Below the pieces are notes generated by a model that was not told where the DNA came from, ran no database searches, and saw only the letters and a list, made by a program, of their open reading frames with translations. Source: Lysobacteraceae bacterium (lineage in GTDB: Bacteria; Pseudomonadota; Gammaproteobacteria; Steroidobacterales; Steroidobacteraceae). Taken from it: DNA of 6,837 bases. Positions 1-5,685 of this stretch are shown in pieces (the stretch's first letter is position 1; each line of letters opens with the position of its first letter). Both the position numbers and the translations under genes were made by a program. Where the stretch lies: the NCBI GenBank assembly GCA_012516015.1, contig JAAYXG010000372.1:1-6837 (forward strand). Reading direction: 5' to 3'.

Positions 1-480
1 GAACAGCGCGCGAAAGAGCGTGCCGAGCAACATGGCATCGGCGATGTCCGACACGAACAGCTCGTCGAAGCAGATGACGCGGGCGCGCGCAGCGATTTTG
101 TCGGCGACGCGTTCCAAGGGGTCGGATTCGTCGGGGTGCTTCTTGAGCTCGTCGTGCACCGCTTGCATGAAGCGGTGGAAGTGGCTGCGCTGCTTGTTCT
201 TGAAGGGCAGGCTATGGAAGAAAAGATCCATCAGCCACGTCTTACCGCGCCCGACGCCGCCCCAGAGATAAATACCTCGTTCGGTGGGGCGAGCGCGTTT
301 GCGCGACAACAACTCTTTGAGAAGCCCCGTCCTCGGCGTGGGCGCGAGCAGTCGCTGCCGAAGATCCTCGAGCCGAGCCACGACGCGCTCTTGTGCTTCA
401 TCGGCGGCATAGCCGAGGCGCGCGCATTCGGCACGATAGGAAGCCACGAGGGACAAAGTAGGGGAGGGATGGGTCGTCAC
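1..480 (-). CDS. zapE: ZapE/AFG1-family P-loop ATPase, N-terminal part (3' end outside window)
   Basis: The first 160 codons read without a stop and run off the left edge. Walker A is GGVGRGKT at residues 74-81, followed by WLMDLFF. Walker B is VICFDE at 135-140, followed by the family hallmark LFVSDIADAM (141-150). ZapE in E. coli is a cytoplasmic ATPase associated with the FtsZ ring; the eukaryotic homologue AFG1/LACE1 acts in mitochondria. The GTG at 480 is chosen because it puts Walker A near residue 74, close to its place in E. coli ZapE, and the first residues fit the family (SLVASYRAECARLGY). No good ribosome binding site precedes it. An in-frame GTG at 559-561 would add 27 codons read through the repeat element, and an in-frame stop lies just beyond it at 565-567. 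It follows ETF-QO on the same strand, with 102 bases of repeat-rich DNA between. The family is certain; the start is moderately so. Confidence 0.93.
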   Translation of the reverse strand, partial: MTTHPSPTLSLVASYRAECARLGYAADEAQERVVARLEDLRQRLLAPTPRTGLLKELLSRKRARPTERGIYLWGGVGRGKTWLMDLFFHSLPFKNKQRSHFHRFMQAVHDELKKHPDESDPLERVADKIAARARVICFDELFVSDIADAMLLGTLFRALF

Positions 481-493
481 GCTATCGGGTGCT

Positions 494-582
494 TTCGTGA
501 CTCGTGATTCGTGATCCGCGGGTCGTAGGAGATGAGTCGAGGCGACATTCTTCCGAGTCACGAATCACGAGTCACGAATCAC
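494..582. repeat. Inverted pair of heptamer tandem arrays (GAATCAC/GAGTCAC family) between ETF-QO and zapE
   Basis: Positions 555-582 hold four contiguous 7-base units: GAGTCAC, GAATCAC, GAGTCAC, GAATCAC. Positions 497-517 hold three units in the opposite orientation: GTGACTC, GTGATTC, GTGATCC. As a result 494-514 is a perfect 21-base inverted repeat of 558-578, with a 43-base central segment (515-557). The four-unit array touches the ETF-QO stop codon (583-585), and the other arm lies 13 bases upstream of the zapE start. No T-tract follows the stem in the direction of transcription, so it does not look like a classical intrinsic terminator. It could be a processing, pausing or attenuating hairpin, or a REP-like mobile or slippage-derived repeat. 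Confidence 0.9.
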
Positions 583-2199
583 TCAAAGGTTCTGGTAGTT
601 GGGCCCGGAGCCGCCTTCCGGCGTTGTCCACGTGATGATTTCATAAGGATCCTTGATGTCGCATGCCTTGCAATGGACGCAGTTCGCGGCGTTGATCTGC
701 AAACGTTTGCCGCCTTGTCCGTCATCCACCATTTCATAGACGCCCGCGGGACAAAATCGCTCGCATGGGTTGCCGTATTCCTTCGTGCATCGGTCGACGC
801 AAATGCTCGTATCGTGCACGATCAAGTGCACCGGCTGCGCCTCATCATGCACGTTGCCCGCGAAGTAGACGGAAGCAAGTCGATCTCGAGGAGGTAGGGT
901 GCGGTCGACCCAGCCGCGATCGGGAGAGACATACTCGTCGAGCTTCTCCAATGCGGCCCAATCGGGGGTGCGATGATGCAGTGTCCAAGGCGTCTTACCG
1001 TTCGACAACGATTCGAGCGCTGCGTTCGCCATGCCGGCGTACAAGCCATGCTTGAACGCGGGTTTGAAGTTCCGCACCTGATACAGCTCGCGGTGACCTT
1101 CCGATGCCCGCCAGCGTGCGTCGAAACCAAGACTCTCGCCGCGCTCGCTCAAGTGTTCCGCCGCCAGAACGCCCGAGCGAATCGCTTGATGAATGCCTTT
1201 GATCTTGAACACGTTGAGCGTGCCCGCGGCATCGCCGACGAGGAGTGCGCCAGGCATCTCGAGCTTCGGTAGAGACTGATAGCCTCCCGCGGCAATCGTG
1301 CGCGCACCGGCGGCAAGGATCTCACCGCCTTCGAGCAAGCTCTTCACGCGCGGATGATGCTTGAACTGCTGGAAGGCCTCGAACGGCTGTAGGCGCGGAT
1401 CGCGATAATTGAGACCGACGACGTAACCGACGTAGACGCGGTCGTCCGTCAAGTGATAGACGAAGCTGCCGCCGTACGTCTGCGTATCGAGCGGCCATCC
1501 GAACGCATGCTCGATCCGTCCCGGTTCGACCCGCCCGGCTGGCAATTGCCAGATCTCTTTGAAGCCGAGACCGAACGTCGCCGGATCGGCGCCGTTGCGC
1601 AAATCGAAGCGAGCAATGAGTTGTTTCGTGATCGAGCCGCGCGAGCCCTCCGCGAGGATCGTCGTCCTCGCATGGATCTCGACGCCGGGCGTGTAGTTTG
1701 GCCCGGGCGTGCCGTCCTTGAGCAAGCCCATATCGCCGATGCGTACACCCTTGACGCCGCCGCCCTTGTCGAACAATGCCTCGGCGGCAGCGAAGCCCGC
1801 GAACACATCGACGCCGAGCGCTTCCGCTTGTTGCGCGAGCCAGGGCGTGAGCTGGCCGAGCGAGATGATGAAATTGCCGTGGTTGTGCATGGGGCTCAAC
1901 TTGACCGCCCAATCCGGCAGCTTGAACGAGCCCGTTTTCGTCATCAGGCGCACATCGTCGGTTGTCGCGGGCACTTTCATCCCTGGGTAATCGGTGCGCC
2001 AGGCCGGCAGCAGCGCATCGAGCGGACCCGGCTCGAGCACCGCACCCGAGAGCGAATGCGCACCGACCGACGATCCCTTCTCGAGCACACAGACGTTCGT
2101 CTCGGGCTTGAGCTGCTTGAGACGAATCGCACACGCGAGTCCCGCCGGCCCCGCCCCGACGATCACCACGTCGTACTCCATGACCTCTCGTTCAGTCAT
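583..2199 (-). CDS. Electron-transfer flavoprotein:ubiquinone oxidoreductase (ETF-QO)
   Basis: A 538-residue protein, a normal length for bacterial ETF-QO. It passes electrons from reduced ETF, which collects them from acyl-CoA dehydrogenases such as the LiuA encoded in this window, to membrane ubiquinone through FAD and a 4Fe-4S cluster. The FAD-binding GAGPAG is at residues 15-20 after a beta strand (YDVVIV). Further family motifs are EKGSSVGAHSLSGAVLEP, LVGDAAGTLN and the C-terminal ferredoxin-like segment. By comparison with human ETF-QO the cluster ligands are C483 in RFCPAGVYE and C507, C510, C513 in CVHCKAC. Three extra cysteines (467, 471, 479) lie just before. The start at 2199 has GAGG five bases upstream; Met7 (codon at 2179-2181) also has a GAGAGG nearby, but only two bases away, so it is less likely. 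ETF alpha and beta genes are not in the window. Confidence 0.97.
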   Translation of the reverse strand: MTEREVMEYDVVIVGAGPAGLACAIRLKQLKPETNVCVLEKGSSVGAHSLSGAVLEPGPLDALLPAWRTDYPGMKVPATTDDVRLMTKTGSFKLPDWAVKLSPMHNHGNFIISLGQLTPWLAQQAEALGVDVFAGFAAAEALFDKGGGVKGVRIGDMGLLKDGTPGPNYTPGVEIHARTTILAEGSRGSITKQLIARFDLRNGADPATFGLGFKEIWQLPAGRVEPGRIEHAFGWPLDTQTYGGSFVYHLTDDRVYVGYVVGLNYRDPRLQPFEAFQQFKHHPRVKSLLEGGEILAAGARTIAAGGYQSLPKLEMPGALLVGDAAGTLNVFKIKGIHQAIRSGVLAAEHLSERGESLGFDARWRASEGHRELYQVRNFKPAFKHGLYAGMANAALESLSNGKTPWTLHHRTPDWAALEKLDEYVSPDRGWVDRTLPPRDRLASVYFAGNVHDEAQPVHLIVHDTSICVDRCTKEYGNPCERFCPAGVYEMVDDGQGGKRLQINAANCVHCKACDIKDPYEIITWTTPEGGSGPNYQNL

Positions 2200-2210
2200 T
2201 TCTCCCTCGA
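2200..2210 (-). promoter_or_regulatory. Ribosome binding site of ETF-QO
   Basis: Read on the minus strand, CGAGGGAGAA directly precedes the ATG at 2199. GAGG with a five-base spacer is a reasonable Shine-Dalgarno match. It favours this ATG over the internal Met7 codon. Confidence 0.6.
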
Positions 2211-2225
2211 TTGATGGAAACCCAG

Positions 2226-2254
2226 ATTGTCTCGTAAGTGCACCGGGTCGGCAA
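2226..2254 (-). promoter_or_regulatory. Candidate sigma70-type promoter for ETF-QO
   Basis: On the minus strand, TTGCCG (2249-2254; four of six matches to TTGACA) is followed after exactly 17 bases by GACAAT (2226-2231; four of six matches to TATAAT). A transcript would start near 2219 and reach the ribosome binding site after about ten bases. The position, after the repeat element and just before the gene, is sensible. Both hexamers are imperfect, and this is a prediction from sequence alone. Confidence 0.4.
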
Positions 2255-2258
2255 AAGA

Positions 2259-2395
2259 AGGCTCGAGGCTGGGGGCTGGAGGCTGGGGTCAGAATCGCTC
2301 GTGCGGCGTACGCACGTCATCTTCCTGTGGTGCGAAGAGTTGGAGAACGCTCGCTGCTGCTCGCGGCTTCTTGCTCCGGCCTCCAGCTCCCAGCC
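2259..2395. repeat. Inverted pair of heptamer tandem arrays (RGGCTGG family) between the SDR gene and ETF-QO
   Basis: Positions 2259-2286 hold four 7-base units: AGGCTCG, AGGCTGG, GGGCTGG, AGGCTGG. Positions 2375-2395 hold three units of the same family in the opposite orientation: TCCGGCC, TCCAGCT, CCCAGCC. The arms 2267-2283 and 2379-2395 pair over 17 bases with one G-T wobble, and pairing continues less perfectly inward (2285-2294 with 2368-2377). The inner arm starts one base from the SDR stop codon (2397-2399). In the minus direction the T-rich run TTCTTTT (2253-2259) follows the stem after about seven bases. With a loop near 95 bases, this would at best be a weak terminator for the SDR gene. 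Confidence 0.85.
2301..2315. other. Small palindromic hairpin inside the RGGCTGG element
   Basis: GTGCG (2301-2305) and CGCAC (2311-2315) form a five-base stem, and the nested GCGTACGC (2306-2313) is itself an eight-base palindrome. It lies in the central segment of the larger inverted repeat. It could be an operator-like site or simply part of the fold; no function is assigned. Confidence 0.3.
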
Positions 2396-2396
2396 A

Positions 2397-3164
2397 TCAT
2401 CTGGGCGCCATCCGGATCGCGCCGTCCAATCGGATGCATTCGCCGTTGAGCATGACGTTTTCGCACACATGTGCGACGAGCGCGGCATATTCCTCCGGGC
2501 GGCCGAGGCGAGGAGGGAAGGGGACTTGCTTGCCGAGCGAGTCCTGCGCCTCTTGCGGCAGCGACGCCATCATCGGTGTCTTGAAGATACCGGGTGCGAT
2601 CGTCATGACCCGGATGCCGCTCGATGCAAGATCGCGCGCCATCGGCAACGTCATGCCGACGACCCCGCCTTTGGACGCAGAATAGGCGACCTGACCGATC
2701 TGGCCGTCGAATGCCGCGACGGACGCGGTCATCACGATCAAACCGCGCTCTCCTTCTGCATTGGGTGCGTTCTTCTGCATGGCGGCGCTCGCCGCCTTGG
2801 ACACGAGCAGCGTACCGACCAAGTTGATCTCGATCACCTTGCGAAAGAAATCGCCCGGCATCGGGCCTTCTTTATTGACGATGCGGCGCGGCCACGCGAC
2901 GCCCGCGCAGTTCACGACGAGATTGAGACCGCCCATCTCGCGCTGCGCTCGCTCGATGGCGGCATCGACCGCCTCCTCGCTTGTGACATCGGCGGTTTGG
3001 AACATCGCGTTCGGCCCGAGCGCATCAACGGCTTGGGTACCGGCGTCTCGATTGACGTCCAACAACGTCACGCGCGCGCCGCTTGCTACCAAGCGCTGCG
3101 CCGTCGCATACCCAAGACCCGACGCACCGCCCGTGATGACAGCTCGCACCTCGCCGATTTGCAT
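2397..3164 (-). CDS. HSD10-type short-chain 3-hydroxyacyl-CoA dehydrogenase
   Basis: A 255-residue classical SDR, the usual length for the type II 3-hydroxyacyl-CoA dehydrogenase (HSD17B10-like) family. This family oxidises 3-hydroxyacyl-CoA with NAD+, including 2-methyl-3-hydroxybutyryl-CoA from isoleucine. The cofactor motif TGGASGLG is at residues 11-18. Asp36 at the end of the second strand (LLDVN) indicates NAD rather than NADP. NCAG is at 85-88, Asn114 is in INLVGT, and the catalytic set is Ser148 ([11 protein letters not shown]), Tyr161 and Lys165 (YSASK). The stretch [20 protein letters not shown] is very close to human HSD10, as is [11 protein letters not shown]. The ATG at 3164 is chosen for its very strong ribosome binding site and because the Rossmann strand begins at residue 5. 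The frame stays open back to a GTG at 3272 that overlaps the liuC stop. The exact substrate is inferred from family and neighbours. Confidence 0.93.
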   Translation of the reverse strand: MQIGEVRAVITGGASGLGYATAQRLVASGARVTLLDVNRDAGTQAVDALGPNAMFQTADVTSEEAVDAAIERAQREMGGLNLVVNCAGVAWPRRIVNKEGPMPGDFFRKVIEINLVGTLLVSKAASAAMQKNAPNAEGERGLIVMTASVAAFDGQIGQVAYSASKGGVVGMTLPMARDLASSGIRVMTIAPGIFKTPMMASLPQEAQDSLGKQVPFPPRLGRPEEYAALVAHVCENVMLNGECIRLDGAIRMAPR

Positions 3165-3169
3165 GCTTG

Positions 3170-3179
3170 CTCCTCCTCC
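3170..3179 (-). promoter_or_regulatory. Strong ribosome binding site of the SDR gene
   Basis: On the minus strand GGAGGAGGAG lies five bases before the ATG at 3164. It is the best Shine-Dalgarno match in the window and decides the start against the longer frame beginning at 3272. It gives this gene its own initiation after a 104-base gap. Confidence 0.85.
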
Positions 3180-3268
3180 GCAAAAGAATCCGATAGACGC
3201 CTTGGCGGCGCGCCATGTGCATTCAGTCCAACGGGGCGAGGCTACATTGCTCCACCTGTCGACGAGGG

Positions 3269-4054
3269 TCACTTCGCGGTCCAGCCGGCCTTCCTTTTCT
3301 CCAGAAACGCGGATAGTCCCTCTTTTGCCTCGCCGCCCGCCCGCAGCTTTGCGAGCAAGCGCGATGTCTCTTCTAGGAGCATTTCGCGGTCCGACGCTTC
3401 CTCCACTATTCGGATGAGGCGTTTGGCTTCGCGCAATGCGTTCGGACCGCCCTGAAGCAGCGACTCCAAATAGGCCTCGACGGTCTCATCGAGCTGACTA
3501 GCCGCGACAGTGTCGTGTAACAATCCGATTGCGCGCGCCTCCGGCGCCTCGAACCGAGCCGCGGTCAGAAACAACCTTCGCGCCTGACGCGTGCCGATCG
3601 CTCGAATCACGTAGGGCGAGATCGTCGCGGGCACGAGACCGAGCCGAACTTCCGTCAGCGCGAACTTCGCGGTCATTGTACCGATCGCGACATCCGCGCA
3701 TGCGATGAGGCCGATACCGCCGCCGAATGCGTTGCCGTTGACCCGCGCGATCAATGGCCGGTCGACTTCGTCGAGTGCACGCAGGCACTGCGCGAGCAAC
3801 CGCGCATCCTCTAGGTTTGCTTCCTCCGAAAGATCCCGCGTCGAGCGCATGTGTTCGATGTCCGCGCCCGCGCAAAAGCTTGCGCCTGCGCCGGTGAGCA
3901 CGATTGTGCGCACTTGCGAGTCGCGCTCCGCGTCGAGAAGCGCGGCATGCAGCGCGGTCAGAAGCCCGGGATTCAACGCGTTGTGCCGATCCGGGCGATT
4001 CAGCGTGAGCGTGAGGACGCCGCGTGAGGAGAGAGACGAGAGAACCGCGTTCAT
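3269..4054 (-). CDS. liuC: Methylglutaconyl-CoA hydratase (crotonase family), leucine degradation
   Basis: A 261-residue enoyl-CoA hydratase/isomerase-family protein. In the pathway it hydrates 3-methylglutaconyl-CoA, the product of the methylcrotonyl-CoA carboxylase, to 3-hydroxy-3-methylglutaryl-CoA. Family motifs are [13 protein letters not shown] (16-28), the CoA/oxyanion segment FCAGADI (60-66) and [20 protein letters not shown] (106-125). [17 protein letters not shown] (133 onward) and [15 protein letters not shown] are typical of proteobacterial LiuC as I recall it. The second crotonase glutamate (E164 in rat) is present as E135. The first (E144) is replaced by G115, which I believe is usual for this LiuC subgroup. 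The ATG at 4054 is 26 bases after the liuB stop and has only a weak ribosome binding site (GAGCGG, nine bases upstream), so expression probably depends on translation from liuB. A general enoyl-CoA hydratase is the alternative; context favours LiuC. Confidence 0.9.
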   Translation of the reverse strand: MNAVLSSLSSRGVLTLTLNRPDRHNALNPGLLTALHAALLDAERDSQVRTIVLTGAGASFCAGADIEHMRSTRDLSEEANLEDARLLAQCLRALDEVDRPLIARVNGNAFGGGIGLIACADVAIGTMTAKFALTEVRLGLVPATISPYVIRAIGTRQARRLFLTAARFEAPEARAIGLLHDTVAASQLDETVEAYLESLLQGGPNALREAKRLIRIVEEASDREMLLEETSRLLAKLRAGGEAKEGLSAFLEKRKAGWTAK

Positions 4055-4080
4055 GGTGATCAGCCGCTCGCTACCGAGAT

Positions 4081-5685
4081 CTACATCCTGAAAACGCCAT
4101 ACTTCTCCTCCGCAGGCGGCGGGCCGTTCATCGCCGCGGCGAGCGCGAGGGACAGAACGCGTCGAGTATCGATGGGATCGATGACGCCGTCGTCCCAAAG
4201 GCGGGCGGTCGCGTAGTATGGGCTGCCTTGGGTTTCGTACTGCGTGCGAATCGTGTTCATGAACTCATCGCGCTCGGCGTCGCTCCAGGACTCCCCGCGC
4301 GCTTTCAAGCCATCCGCGCGCACGGTCGCGAGCACCTGTGCGGCTTGCTCGCCGCCCATCACGGAGACGCGGGCGTTCGGCCACATCCACATCATGCGCG
4401 GGCTATAAGCGCGCCCGCACATCGCATAGTTGCCGGCCCCGAAGGAGCCGCCGATGATGACGGTGAATTTCGGCACGCGCGAGCATGCGACCGCCGTGAC
4501 CATCTTCGCGCCGTCTTTCGCAATGCCGCCCTGCTCGAATTTCTTGCCCACCATGAAGCCGGTGATGTTCTGCAAGAAGATCAGCGGCACGCCGCGGCGG
4601 TTTGCGAGCTGGATGAAGTGCGTTCCCTTGAGCGCGGATTCGGAGAACAGGATACCGTTGTTCGCGACGATCGCGACCGGATAGCCGTCGATGTGAGCGA
4701 AGCCGCACACGAGCGTCTTGCCGTACAGCGCCTTGAACTCGTGAAACTCGGAGCCGTCGACGATGCGAGCGATGATCTCGCGCACGTCGAAAGGGTAGCG
4801 CGTGTCCCGAGGCACGATCCCATACAAGTGCTGCGGATCGTGCGCCGGCGGACGACTCTCGCGACGCGCGAGCCAAGGCTCGCTCGGACGCGCGAGATGT
4901 CGCATCGCTTCGCGCGCGAGCTTGAGCGCGTGCACATCGTCATCGGCCAAGTGATCGGCGACGCCCGAGATGCGCGTATGTACATCGCCGCCGCCGAGCG
5001 TCTCTGCATCGACGATCTCGCCGGTTGCCGCCTTCACGAGCGGTGGACCGCCCAGGAAGATCGTGCCTTGACGCTTGACGATGATGGCCTCGTCGCACAT
5101 CGCGGGCACGTACGCGCCCCCGGCGGTGCAGGAGCCCATGACGACCGCAATCTGCGGAATGCCCTCGGCGGACAGTCGCGCCTGGTTGTAGAAGATGCGG
5201 CCGAAGTGATCGCGATCGGGGAATACTTCGTCCTGCAGCGGCAGGAACGCGCCGCCCGAGTCGACCAGATAGATGCACGGCAGCCGATTCTCCGCGGCGA
5301 TCTCCTGCGCTCGCAGATGCTTCTTCACCGTGATCGGGAAATAGGTGCCGCCCTTTACCGTCGCATCGTTGGCGACGACCATGACGGGTGCACCGTGAAC
5401 GTAGCCGACGCCCGTGATGATGCCGGCCGCGGGCGCGCTGCCGTCATACATGTCTTCGGCGGCGAGTGGAGAGAGCTCGAGAAACGGCGCGCCGGGATCG
5501 AGCAAAGACGCGACCCGATCGCGAGGCAGGAGCTTGCCGCGCTTGGCGTGCTTGCGCCGCGCCTCTTCGCCGCCGCCGCGCGCGGCGATGTCGAGGCGCT
5601 GGCGCAACTCGTCCGCGAGCGCGCGCATATAGGAGGCGTTGAGATGAAAGCTCTCGGAGCTCGGATCGATGCGAGTCGGGATCAT
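4081..5685 (-). CDS. liuB: 3-methylcrotonyl-CoA carboxylase, carboxyltransferase (beta) subunit
   Basis: A 534-residue carboxyltransferase, essentially the length of Pseudomonas LiuB, and ending in the same GVFRM. It moves the carboxyl group from carboxybiotin on the alpha subunit to 3-methylcrotonyl-CoA, giving 3-methylglutaconyl-CoA. There are two crotonase-fold halves. The N-terminal half carries [20 protein letters not shown] (106 onward) and the oxyanion motif [13 protein letters not shown] (184-196). The C-terminal half carries [14 protein letters not shown] (371 onward) and [15 protein letters not shown] (413-427). [15 protein letters not shown] is the methylcrotonyl-CoA rather than propionyl-CoA type. 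The start overlaps the liuA stop by ATGA, with GAGG about seven bases upstream, which indicates translational coupling. The frame open further upstream lies antisense-free inside liuA and is ignored. The partner alpha subunit is not encoded in the window. Confidence 0.97.
   Translation of the reverse strand: MIPTRIDPSSESFHLNASYMRALADELRQRLDIAARGGGEEARRKHAKRGKLLPRDRVASLLDPGAPFLELSPLAAEDMYDGSAPAAGIITGVGYVHGAPVMVVANDATVKGGTYFPITVKKHLRAQEIAAENRLPCIYLVDSGGAFLPLQDEVFPDRDHFGRIFYNQARLSAEGIPQIAVVMGSCTAGGAYVPAMCDEAIIVKRQGTIFLGGPPLVKAATGEIVDAETLGGGDVHTRISGVADHLADDDVHALKLAREAMRHLARPSEPWLARRESRPPAHDPQHLYGIVPRDTRYPFDVREIIARIVDGSEFHEFKALYGKTLVCGFAHIDGYPVAIVANNGILFSESALKGTHFIQLANRRGVPLIFLQNITGFMVGKKFEQGGIAKDGAKMVTAVACSRVPKFTVIIGGSFGAGNYAMCGRAYSPRMMWMWPNARVSVMGGEQAAQVLATVRADGLKARGESWSDAERDEFMNTIRTQYETQGSPYYATARLWDDGVIDPIDTRRVLSLALAAAMNGPPPAEEKYGVFRM
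5682..5685 (-). other. ATGA start/stop overlap coupling liuA and liuB
   Basis: On the minus strand the liuB start ATG (5685-5683) overlaps the liuA stop TGA (5684-5682). A GAGG inside the end of liuA serves as ribosome binding site. This arrangement usually means one transcript and coupled translation. Confidence 0.9.

Noticed and set aside
136..507. Plus-strand open frame of 123 codons over zapE
   Set aside because: The minus-strand frame encodes clear Walker A and B motifs of ZapE, so this is its antisense shadow.
494..578. Intrinsic terminator for ETF-QO
   Set aside because: The stem is long enough but AT/GC mixed, the loop is 43 bases, and no T-tract follows it in the direction of transcription.
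497..582. CRISPR-like array
   Set aside because: The units are 7 bases long, contiguous and without spacers, and there are no cas genes.
1453..2214. Open frame of 253 codons on the plus strand
   Set aside because: Antisense to ETF-QO, whose own frame carries clear FAD motifs; no domain is recognisable in the antisense product.
2238..3455. Open frame of 405 codons on the plus strand
   Set aside because: It begins inside the repeat region and runs antisense to the SDR gene and the end of liuC; composition is shadow-like and no motif is recognisable.
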